NCBI RefSeq assembly: GCF_001949145.1 | Contig: NW_019091362.1 | Coordinates: 5,041,831 to 5,105,830, forward strand | Direction: 5' to 3' | DNA from: Acanthaster planci | Taxonomy: Eukaryota > Echinodermata > Asteroidea > Valvatida > Acanthasteridae | Length of the DNA stretch: 64,000 nucleotides | In this document: positions 52,060 through 62,830 of the stretch, one piece after another | Numbering within the stretch: the first letter of the stretch is position 1 | Layout: every line of letters starts with the position of its first letter | Program-made: the position numbers and the translations under genes | The notes under the pieces: generated by a model | The model's database searches: none | Seen by the model: only the letters and a program-made list of their open reading frames with translations | Told to the model about the DNA's origin: nothing

Positions 52060-52680
52060 TGCAATTGCGTCGTGTGCAGGGCAGATCGTGCAGCGAGGGT
52101 GCACCAGCATGAGGAAGAGGCCGAAATGCTGTGTAGCAGCAGCCCGGACCATTCAAATAGGTTTTGATCATGACTCTCTCCTCCCAATTAAACTCAACCC
52201 CTTCCAAGGAACCATAATGATGTCATTCCCCTTTTTTTTGATTGCCCCCTTTTGGGCTGGAATATGGAGCGGAAACTCCGTGAAAAGAGTCGGCGACGAA
52301 TCAAGGGAAGGCTCCCGACCCACTCCCGCGGACAACAAAATGAGGGAAAATAGCCCGCAGCCATATCAACTCTGATATTTTAGATTAAGAGCCGAGCCAA
52401 CAAAAGGAGACTTTTCAGGAATCCATTGGTATCGCTCTGCTGATTGTTGTAGGTTGAATATAGCCTTTATTGGAAGTTTGACAGCAGTGGAATGGGTATT
52501 AATGCAGGCAGGTTAAGGCGGTTTTAATTGGGTAAACACAGCTTCGCACGATATAATTCTACACTCCAGCTCACATGGGCTTTTTGTCCAAACATTGGAA
52601 TGAGCTGGGGTTAAAGATGCTGGAAATTCCAAGATGCCTGTTTAGATGATTTCAATAATAATAATCTTTGAAATCAATTT
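52060..52680. promoter_or_regulatory. Candidate cis-regulatory element
   Basis: A roughly 600-base non-coding block of higher sequence complexity than its flanks. It contains TAAT-type cores in TTTTAATTGGG (about 52522-52532), a forkhead-like GTAAACA (52532-52538), a TCF-like CTTTGAA (52666-52672) and GGAATATG or GGAATG words suggestive of TEAD sites. A 95-codon frame at 52088-52375 shows no domain. This rests on motif density only. Confidence 0.25.
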
Positions 52681-55135
52681 TTCAGCTTTCAAAAAATCCT
52701 GCAGTCAACAAACATGCCTCATTAGGCTCGTCAATGCATAATGGTAACAAATTTATCTTGCTATTTGTTTGGTATGCCAACGGCACATGATGTAGTTTGC
52801 TATAGCTGATATTCAACATATCTTTGCAGATAATGTTACAGCTATTTGTGTCAGATCCAATGAATAAAGTTAACGTTTGAAAAAATGGAAAGGCGTTGGA
52901 GTTCTTTATATATATTTTTTTCAAAACACTCGACTATGAAGACGTTTTGTAAACAGGTCTTTTGACTTCTCTGTTTAAAGAGTTATAATCTTCCATTTCC
53001 AACTTTTAATTCCAGCATCAATATCAACATTTGTTTGAGTTTTGCTTTTAAAAACTAGAAAAATCTGTATTGAATTGTCTAACTGGCATATGTCTAATAT
53101 TTTATATTGTATGAACGCCGAATCTGATAAATTTCATTCGATTTTGAGTGCAATAAGATCGAAGACAAATCTTTAATGGTTGGTCTTTAGAGGTGCAGTC
53201 TATCATGTGCAATTTGTGCATTTTGTTCCTTGGAGGCAACAAAATTACTCAAAGAAGGATGCCTAAGATTAAAACTGATGCCTTTTTAGCTCTGTGCATA
53301 CTGTGCATATGGATTGAAAAAGATCTGAGATTCTGAGAAAAAAGATGCCAAGTCGTGTTTTGAGCTGCGCCCGCATTCGGCGTCTGGGACATGTTCTGAA
53401 CCACAGAAGCATAGTAGCAGCGCGCGTGTTGTGTTGTGTGCTTCGAAAGGCAATTTTCCAAAAATTCACATTCAAACGCATCGTCGGAAATAACCTTGTT
53501 TCACTTTTTTTTTCAAGTGGACAGCTTTCAAGAAAGAAGAGTTCCACAGGGAGTTAAGTCCCATATCCGTCTTTAAACTAGGTGTACTTTTCAATAATAA
53601 TTTCGTCAGTTACTTTTTGGAAAACTGCAAATTCAGGACTATACCTTTACGGGCACTTAATCCTAAAAGAGACTGGGGCGCAATCTTACCCCTTGTAGTG
53701 TTTAAACACTATCGCAGCGTATTATTTCACACCCTAATCCTTTGAATCACTGTTACATACACCAGACAAACTGAAGCTGCCCTGTGCACATTTTGTTCCG
53801 AGAGAAGTCAGCCAAAAATGTCTACTTTTCTTACTGATGTGCTTTATGCATAAGGGTCGACTAGCGTAAATTTAGAATGACCGTTTCATCAAACAATTTT
53901 ATTGGAGTGAGTGGAATCGTAAAATTTGTGGTGATAATGATTGTGGTTACCTATGTACCAAGTTTACTAAATATCGAGCATGGGTCGGCTGAATTCGCAC
54001 CCGGGCAGCAAGATGGTCCGACAAAATGCCGGCTCTTATAGAGTTATAAGTATGGCCAAACGTCAGCATGATATCTACATCAGCGGAAGTCACTGACTGC
54101 TACCACTGCTATAGACACGAATGTTTGACGAACCACTGCAAAGACGGTCAGACCTTCTTCAGTGCCAGGGATAGGTTAGTACTAGTAAGAACGAGTAAGC
54201 TGCAGCTTCATGGCTGCAAGGGTCGTGTTGTGAAATAGAGCAGTCCCATTATACCCCATCACCTCTCGCAGTGCAGGGACTAAAACGCTCAAAATAATTG
54301 TTTAAAAAGGGCACTGTATGCTGTTTCGCGGATGATATGTTACAAAATATCTAAAAGGGCATCTGCGTCACTTCAACTATTTCAAGTGTCATTGTGAGCA
54401 AACTAAGTATTATAAAGATGATTTGAAAGTGTACTGGGAAAACCAAAATTCAATTTTTCTTTTCATTTTGCTCCCCTGTTGGCTTACATGGTTACTCATA
54501 GTGACACTTCGATATCTCTATCTTGACAAAATAAAGGTTTCCCTCAATGGGTGGCCGGCTGGGGTGATCAAAAAGTAAATTGGTTCACCATTCCCTTTTA
54601 TACTCACATCCTTGTGTCATAAGTGACTGCATCAATATTATCAAATTTAAAGAGGAAATTGAAGAAATCTACCGCAATGCCGATTTTATTGATTAATTAA
54701 TGATGAAAACCACCTAAAATTCAGTGGACTGCGTTTTAAAAGGAAAGTATATCAGTAAAAAAAAAGGCGTTGACGTATCGGACTTCATCCACCCAATCCG
54801 ACTACCCACCGTTACTTATAAGTACAGTGTTGCACACCAAATACGCCATGCTATGAGTAAGTCGGTATCATAGGATTGTAGCATGGACTACGCTCGCCAC
54901 CCTTGTAAGCTGGACCAGTTTAGCTCGTGCACCGCAGCAGTGGCCCTCTGTTGTGTTTCAAGTGGGGGCGTTTTTCATTTTATGCTTACAAGCGTGGTGA
55001 ATGTAGTCCTGCTACGATCCAATGATACGGACACAAAATCTGTAATTGTGTTGGCAGATATATGGTCCTTTGTGTTTTATCGTGGTTGCAGCAAGTTTAG
55101 TACGCGATAAAACCCGGTGGAAGTACGTTGCCTAG

Positions 55136-55868
55136 TATAATAGGAAACCGTAATAATATAACACGGAAAGCAGTATTTCATGATTTACCGGGTCGAATGC
55201 TTTGGAAAAGTCTCGATAGATACCAATAGTAGTAACTGGTGAATCTGAGTCATTAGTTATTTTATAAATTAATTTGATTATAGCAGGTGATGTTGAGTGA
55301 TTTTCCCTGAATCCGTATTGAACATACTGCACGTTTGTAAATCACACGCGTTAAAATTTTAGAAAAAGAAGTAAGAATTACAGGTCGATAATTACTAACA
55401 ATGAGAGGAATACCACTCTTAAAAACGGGAGTGACCCTTGCAGCCCTCATGCCATCTGGCACTATCCCAGTAGAAATGGATAAGTTTATTATTGCGGTTA
55501 GAGGCTTGCAGATTGCATGGATCACAGCCTTTATCAAAGAACTATTAACATGATCGCCTCCTGCACATTTTTTATTCAGTAATGTTAACACAATATTGAT
55601 AATTTCGTCATTTGTAACGGGGAAAAATACAATTAAGGTTTGAATTAAGGAGGTAGTCTGAGAAATTATAATTATTGAAAGAATGTGGCCACGAAGGTTT
55701 TGTACCAATATTTGAAAAGTATTTATTGAAATGATCAGCTATATGTTGTGGATTACTGGTAGAGGTTCGTTCAATATTAATTGATGTAAATGGTTTGTGC
55801 TTGTTCTTTTGCAATACATTATTAATTAATTTCCATGTGTTTTTGATATTTCCTTTTTGTTTATTGGA
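55136..55868 (-). pseudogene. LINE reverse-transcriptase remnant
   Basis: In three successive frames the N-terminal half of the reverse transcriptase can be followed: ADHFNKYFSNIG, then VTNDEI and CAGGD, then NYRPVILTSFSKI, and lastly YGFRENHST and DFSKAFDPVNHEILL. DFSKAFD is motif A with its catalytic Asp. Frame changes fall near 55620 and 55330, the latter with about 15 codons lost. The homology ends at about 55136, so the second catalytic motif and thumb are absent. No function is possible. Confidence 0.85.
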
Positions 55869-56058
55869 TTACTTAGCATAATAATTACGTTTAGCCTGGC
55901 GAAGGACATTTTTCAATATATTTTTATAGCGTACATATTTAGAGCGGTTTTCATCAGAGGAATTACACTTACATTTATGGTAAAGTTTATTTTTATGACA
56001 TATAGATTTACACAGACTAATGGTGACCCAAGGTGATTTGGGAATTAACATATTTGAG
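55869..56058 (-). pseudogene. LINE ORF segment: linker before reverse transcriptase
   Basis: Immediately right-to-left of the gap, the sequence SPWVTISLCKSI and then a Lys/Arg/Tyr-rich stretch (including RYKNILKNVLRQAKRNYY) match the typical region between endonuclease and reverse transcriptase in jockey/CR1-like LINEs. The frame ends at a TAA (about 55869-55871), and the same frame then resumes beyond it. Confidence 0.75.
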
Positions 56059-56618
56059 NNNNNNNNNNNNNNNNNNNNNNNNNNNNNNNNNNNNNNNNNN
56101 NNNNNNNNNNNNNNNNNNNNNNNNNNNNNNNNNNNNNNNNNNNNNNNNNNNNNNNNNNNNNNNNNNNNNNNNNNNNNNNNNNNNNNNNNNNNNNNNNNNN
56201 NNNNNNNNNNNNNNNNNNNNNNNNNNNNNNNNNNNNNNNNNNNNNNNNNNNNNNNNNNNNNNNNNNNNNNNNNNNNNNNNNNNNNNNNNNNNNNNNNNNN
56301 NNNNNNNNNNNNNNNNNNNNNNNNNNNNNNNNNNNNNNNNNNNNNNNNNNNNNNNNNNNNNNNNNNNNNNNNNNNNNNNNNNNNNNNNNNNNNNNNNNNN
56401 NNNNNNNNNNNNNNNNNNNNNNNNNNNNNNNNNNNNNNNNNNNNNNNNNNNNNNNNNNNNNNNNNNNNNNNNNNNNNNNNNNNNNNNNNNNNNNNNNNNN
56501 NNNNNNNNNNNNNNNNNNNNNNNNNNNNNNNNNNNNNNNNNNNNNNNNNNNNNNNNNNNNNNNNNNNNNNNNNNNNNNNNNNNNNNNNNNNNNNNNNNNN
56601 NNNNNNNNNNNNNNNNNN
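56059..56618. other. Assembly gap (560 N)
   Basis: An unbroken run of 560 N inside the retrotransposon. It hides the end of the endonuclease and the start of the linker. The size may be only an estimate, so any reading frame spanning it is meaningless. Gaps at repeats like this are typical of short-read or early draft assemblies. Confidence 0.99.
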
Positions 56619-57545
56619 TTCTAATTTGCATACTGCAGAAGAATACGTAATGTCCATGAATTCCTCTCTGCTGTTGTCGAGATTAAGTAAATTTATATTA
56701 AAGTCACCAGATATTAGGTTATACTTATTTTCAGTAGATACACGGTAGAATAATATTTGAAAACAAGAAAGAATGTTGTCAAAGTTGACATCTGGTGCCT
56801 TATATACTCTTGTAATAATTATGTTTTTCTGGTAACTAGGTGTAACAATTTCCGCAAACATACATTCTACAGATTCATTGCTCATGGCATTTAAATCAGT
56901 GCTTGGGAAAGAACACAAATTTGAAGATATGTGTAAGGCAACTCCACCTTCGATTTTATCATATCTATTTTTATATAACAGTGAATACCTTGGCATATTA
57001 AGGACATTTATGGGAAAGCTCTCTTTTAACCAAGTCTCACTTAGGACAATTACTGAGATATTACGATTAAATAAGGGATTGCAGAAAAAAATTAGGTTGT
57101 CAATATTTTTAGATGAGCTCCTAATATTTAAATACTGGTAGGAAAAAATATTAGTTGAATCGTGATTAATTAAGTTTATGAAGTTATCACAAGAATAATA
57201 ACAAGAATCAATTATAGAATGTTGTAAGTTATCAATATGTTCAATACTGCGCGATTCAGTGAAGTTCAATCCAATCAGTGTCTCAAAGTCAAGGACTCTC
57301 CTAGTACTTGAATCCAATTCAGAAATTTTTAATTTGAATTCATTGTCATCCAAAGAATTAAATGGAAATATAGTCATTAGACAACATGAGCAAAACCAAA
57401 CTTCATTGTCATTGGATAAAATATAGTAGTCAATATGACCTAGGTTAGTACATTTAAGATGAGTCCAAGACTGGCAACAATCGCAGAATGTTCCATTTTG
57501 ATTGTTTTTCACGGGTTCACCACACACACTACATGGGTATTTAAT
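56619..57545 (-). pseudogene. LINE ORF segment: PHD finger and APE endonuclease
   Basis: The frame begins with YPCSVCGEP (about 57519-57545; no ATG, the preceding codons run into a stop). It continues through paired cysteines and a His-x-x-Cys (WTHLKC) to a final CSCC, giving a PHD-type zinc finger over about 50 residues. Further on are endonuclease landmarks: LNIRS, then SETW with its catalytic Glu, GGVALHIS, and SGDFN, which holds the Asp and Asn of the active site. The terminal SDH motif expected next falls in the gap. The reading frame is intact in this portion, so this half is better preserved than the reverse transcriptase. Confidence 0.85.
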
Positions 57546-60500
57546 TAACAGGCATCTGAGTTACACAGACAAGTTACAATAGACACTAAACAAAAAGGAC
57601 ATACATTGTATTACAATATATCAAGGTTAAGAGAGAATAAAAATGAACATTGACGCTCGCCATTATACATTTCGAAGGCCTTGCTTCTTCCTTTACATGC
57701 CACCACCTTCACTTTAAAAACTCTCATGTCTGATGCACCATTTGAAACATTCTAAGTGGATCCGAATCGGGAAAGCTTGGTTTAAGACCTTCAACCTTCA
57801 GGAAGTGCAGTCTGCGCTCGTCTGTCTGCTGCACTAATCCCAGCTTCATCGCTTTCTTGTAATTTGGGGTATCGTTAATGTTGTGAAGCGCACACTTTCC
57901 CCCAGTGTTGACCTTGCTAAGGCAAATCAAGGTTTAGTGCGTCCCACGACGTGCCTAACGTTAGATTTGTCTAGTGACTGTAATAATTTGATCAGTTCTT
58001 TTCTTCATCGGCGAAGGCCATTCGGAATTGTGTAATGTCAACATTCACTATACCAATGCAAACATATTAACGCACAGCCACACTCCAAAGGTGCTGAAGA
58101 ATGTTAAATGTGGCTCTAATTTTTATGGTTTGACCTAATCTCTTGAGTTTTTATGATTCTCGTGCACGTCAGACCATGGAAGCAAAAGTAGATTGGCATA
58201 TGTAAGTTTTTGGCTAAATTTGCATGAACATTATGGAATAATTTTCATGTTGATCTTCGTTATGCACATGAAGATATTCGGGCAGCATTAAGGCAAGTTT
58301 TCTTCAGCTTGAAGACAGTTGTACTTGTTAATAAAGTTTCTCTCTTTTGAGAATGCAATTTCACCTTGATAGTTAGTTCGTTTAGAAAACTTAAAAATCT
58401 TTTTGTAGAGTTGATTATAAAATGTAATTTTGAACAGGTCCTTATTAAGAAAAGCGCCCCCCTTGCTGGATAAACTTTCTGGGAAAGAAAGCACGTCAAA
58501 CCCCCCATATTATTGGTTTAGCTTTAAGATTATTGAATCACGTGTCAATTACCTTCCATGTATATATGATTTTCACTTCATATTGCTATATGACCTTTTC
58601 GGCATTTGACTTGAATTGCAGATAGTGGCTTCAACAAACTAATCAATTATTGATGCATGTCATACAGTAAAGATTACAGTCGAACGCAAGGGCAGATGGG
58701 GACGGGAAATTGGGGCTATTATGCTCCCCAAAAGGTGGAATGATTTTTGAATGAAAGAAAAGTGATTGCAGGGGTCTGTGTTCTTTCCCCCCCCAAATAA
58801 GTGTAGAAAGCTCCAAAAATGTACCTTCATTCCTCAGAGAGGTCATAAATTTCATGAAAACATTTACAGATCCCCCTAAGAATAATAAGTTTAGCTACCG
58901 GAAATGTGGCTCTGGGTCAGACCTTGGGCGAACACGTAAATAACCAAGTTTCAGTCTCTGACGGCCGGAACTGCCCCTTGTTGTGCTAAGTCACCATTTA
59001 ATCTTATTAACGACGCGCGTGCTTTGGATTTACATTTTCAAAACGGCCAGATTTCACCCAGAGATTAATGTTGGCTACATGTAAATCCTGTGAGACTTTG
59101 CCTCTCCATTATAAGGGAATACTCATTGGTTGTCCTCTCCAATTACACCTTAGAAATGAGCCATGAGCGTTACACGTGTTTGGAAAAAAATGTAACAGGA
59201 AAAGACATTTAAGAATTAACGAATAATTACTGCAAATTTCACATAGTCTCTTTTAAATATAAACTCCTGATGATTGTGCAGGAGTTGCCCAGATGGCATT
59301 TATTTAATATTGAAGTTCAATCTTAACGTGGTAGAGGTTACAGGCTTCTAAAATTCGTCTAGTATATAATAGAACATGAAAATTTAAGAGCATCTTTCGA
59401 ATATTTTCATTTCTCACACCATAATCATTCAGATGTTTATTGCGAGCAGGATTGTATCATGTCTTAGAAGTGCAAGCATCTGGGTGGAGACCTCATCTTT
59501 GAACAGTTTTCACCGAGATACCCAGGAAACTCGAAAAAGCTGGAGGAAGTTGTAACCTTTAACTTCATTTTGTTTTGTTCTGATTGGGGTGATGCCACTA
59601 TTCTCTTTTGTGCGCTGCTGAAAACGACGTTGACACGAAAACCGGAAGTCGTGTACCCAGAGATGGGATGGATAAAAAGAAGGATTGCCCACCCCCGCCC
59701 AATTCACGGACGCAAAACACCTCCAACAGTGGGCCTTACGAGAAATGCCCTTGCACTTCCCGACTTGGAGGACCCGTACAGAAGATTTTTATTTCAACAG
59801 CGTGCATCGTGCCCCGAGAGATACGGAGCTGCGGAGACCAAGGGTGAAGTGTATTGTTCGAAGAAAGACGACGACTTTTCTGGAGACAGCTGCCGAGGGG
59901 TGTTATGGAGAGGCGCGGTGGCATCAAGACAGACAACACCCACAAAACCTAATCACCTTGGGTTCATCGGCCTACATTGTGACACTTTATAATCATGTTT
60001 GGCAAAAAGTCCGGGAAACCTAACACGCTGAATGACAGAAACAGCTGGATTTGTTTTGTGACGCACCGCCAAATCTTCTTTTTTCTTCGTGAAGATACTT
60101 GACTTCATGATTAATGCCAAAGACACGATATACTTGAGTAATACGGAAAACTGGTCAGGAGGCCCAAAGCAGGGGCTGCGCTTTATTATTTTGCTTTTAG
60201 GTATTCTATATAGAACCCCTGCGTATTTATAAAAAGTCCAAAAATTTATTATCAAACATGACACAAAACATGACACATTTATGAGATCGACAGAACATCG
60301 CCTTTCAAGTTCTGTCAAGAGAGAAAACGAGCCGGAAGGCTGCCAAACACAGATATTTGAGGACTTTTCCATTGAAACTCCCCACAAGAATTATGGCAGG
60401 AAAACAAAAAGTAATAATGTGAGAATTAAAAAATAGACACACCAAAATTTAATAATAGATGTGAAACAATTCAAATTAAGCAATGAGCAGAGAAAGCAAA

Positions 60501-61919
60501 CCTGTTTTTTCAATAATGATTTTCAAAGTTAGCATTGTTATTTTATTGTTTGGACTCTGCCAAATTTGAATATGAATACTTTTTTCCTGAAATTATTATT
60601 TACAATATAGATTTTGCTTTTAAAGAAACAATGTGAAAAGCAATTTAATCCCACAAACTATATTCTGACAACCCCACACCGTCTCTCTGAATTCTCTAAT
60701 ATTTGATTTAAATACAGTACTGGGCATCTCTATTTCACTGGGAATATTTCAATTAGCAATACACGTTCCTGTTTCAATTCTATTTTACAGTAGATAAAAG
60801 TGTTTACATTTAACGTATACGTAAAAAGCAATGAATTCAAGGTGCTGATCAATTAGCTACATTTAAGTTGGTTTAATATTGAAAATTCACAAGAGATAAA
60901 ACAGACGACAAACTTTCGAAATATTTACAACAATACATTTGCAGTTGCTGGTTGGTGAGAGCGGAATTAAAAACGTTGAAAAGTGAAATTTTCTATTTAC
61001 CTTATTTTCGACGTAGGAAAAACCTCTTTCATCCAACCTATCACAATTACATATTGCAAGCTCTTAAAAAGGCTTGCTGCATTCTTTGCAGATAATATAC
61101 GGACAAATGAGATGTGGATTTATTTTTTATTTATTTTTTCTACACAGGCAAGTCAAATTGAAATTATTTTCCCTCTGGTTTCGCACCATAGTGTGATGAA
61201 TGCGCTGCTTATTTTGCTTTAATTTCGTTGTACACACGCTCCATTGTTTAATTTCGTTACGGTAATAAACTGGTTCAATATTGTCGTTCCCTCTGAAAAC
61301 ACAAACGTTTCATACATTTGCCATTTGCAAGAATTACATACAGTTGCAAATGTTGACGGTCTTATTTGAATGCTGCAGGGTATCTCTTGGAAAATGAAAC
61401 CAATAATAGAGGTAACCAATATCTGAGAATTAAAATGGTGTTTGCTGGGAACATCTTACATCCCCAAACGGGACCAAAAGGGCAGTTAATATCCCTTGCG
61501 AAAGACAGACATCCGTTGACTTATGCGATTTTGGGCCAATCTGACAACAGAATGTTTATGTAATTCGTGAAGATAATTAAAATATACTCTGATCCTTACA
61601 ACGGACCCGGTACACAAAATCCTTTGTCGGATCATATGTTCTGATTTCGTCTCTAGTACATTCAAATATTCTCACCACTGCTTGTCGTGGTACATGGTAA
61701 AACGTGTTGTCGTTACTTCTGATATCAAGTGTGAGTATATGAGATCGCGCACCTTCGTACGAATATTTCTCATGATCTGCTGAACTTCGGTAGTTAAGCG
61801 ATAGGCTTATTTTTTCCCAAACTGTTGCTCTTTATGCATTATACTTTATTCAGTCTGCTGGTCACGTCCCCTGTGTTTGAACTTGCAAAAACGTATGCTA
61901 ATCAATTAGGCCTATGTTG
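57546..61919. other. Gene-free intergenic stretch
   Basis: No confident gene. A minus-strand open frame at 57724-57930 has coding-like texture and is treated as a finding. Overlapping frames at 59570-60023 on plus and 59736-60387 on minus are simply stop-poor sequence with no domain. A small hairpin AACTCCT/AGGAGTT lies near 59263-59287. Poly-C near 58787-58796. Otherwise AT-rich. Confidence 0.45.
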
Positions 61920-62830
61920 TGAAGGTTTCATTCTGATCGTCTGCTGGTCATCCAGGTAGTGGGCCTGTTAGTCAAGTCGTCGAAACGTCTGTACGGCGTT
62001 TGGACAATATTGGTATTATTAGTCAGTCTGTCGACAGTTTGGTTAGCAAGGATGTCACCGTTTCAGTCGTTCAGTCAATGAATGTGTCAGTCATTTGGGG
62101 GAGAGCGCGGAAGTTAACGTGCAGTCTACCAATCGATCGGGTAGTCAGTAGGATGGTCTTTCAGCTAATCAATGAACCAGTCTAAGAGGCGAGTCAGTGG
62201 GTGCGTTCCCGGGGTTACTCCAGCTAACAGGAGCAGGATGCGCATTACACTCGGGTGCAAGAGTATACCCCCCTCCCCGTGGGTGGTACTCTAGCTGTTT
62301 GAGCGCTAAGGAGTATACTCATGTTAACACGAATAGCTTGCTCGAGCACACCCTCTAGTCCACTTGCGAACTACTCACGGCATAGATCGTTCACTGAGCA
62401 GACAATGAAATCAGCGGGTAGATGTAGAATTGGGTCAGCTAGGAGTCGTTGGAATAGCGAGTCACCCACTGAGTCTGTCGCTTTCTGAGTCCGAGTCAGT
62501 CAGTTAGTAGATTGGTGAGTTGAAGTGTCTGCAAGTCATTACATTTTCGATTTCGTAGGTCGGAATCAGTGAGCCGCTCTTTCGGTTGGATAGACTCTCA
62601 TTTGGTTTATCAGTCGTTCAGGGAATCAGCCAGTTGGTCGGTCAGTAAATCAGTCGGCAAGTGGTCAGTGGATTTGTAGGACAAAAAGGCAGGAATCAGC
62701 GAGCCATTGTGTTAGTTGTCGTGGGCCAGCCGGTCAGTCTGTCAGTCAGTTGAAGCATCAGTTAGGTTATGCGGGCAATTTTGGTCAGTCTATGCTGGTC
62801 AGGTAGGCAGTCAGTTGTCAAGTCACACAG
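61920..62830. repeat. Degenerate CAGT/TCAG-rich tract
   Basis: Words such as GTCAGT, CAGTC, TCAGTCAGTT and GGTCAG recur at irregular spacing over about 900 bases, interrupted at about 62210-62350 by a different, C-rich segment. This looks like an old tetranucleotide or octanucleotide satellite that has diverged by mutation. It leaves short spurious open frames at 62000-62185 and 62716-62916. Confidence 0.65.

Larger units (their letters stand above)
45351..55135. other. Gene-free intergenic stretch with possible regulatory patches
   Basis: No domain-bearing exon was found. Open frames at 47600-47887, 49855-50157, 50363-50719 and 52088-52375 (95-118 codons) are compositionally unremarkable and lack a credible splice context. 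Sub-regions with dense homeodomain, forkhead and similar words are noted separately at 46370-46710, 50850-51080 and 52060-52680. An A14 run lies near 50045-50058. Confidence 0.45.
55136..57545 (-). mobile_element. Degenerate non-LTR (LINE-type) retrotransposon
   Basis: On the minus strand the order is a C4HC3 PHD-type zinc finger, an APE-like endonuclease, an assembly gap, a linker and part of a reverse transcriptase, which is the layout of jockey/CR1/L2-like LINEs. The element is dead. There is an in-frame TAA at about 55869-55871, a frameshift near 55620, a second frameshift with a small deletion near 55330, and it stops around 55136 before the catalytic FADD-type motif of the reverse transcriptase. 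The left flank of the PHD finger (beyond 57545) has stops, so the 5' end is also truncated or decayed. It shows no long terminal repeats. It sits about 17 kb upstream of the peptide gene and appears unrelated to it. Confidence 0.88.

Noticed and set aside
59570-60387. Overlapping open frames of up to 144 codons on both strands
   Set aside because: Several frames are open at once over the same bases, which indicates stop-poor composition rather than a gene; no recognisable product.
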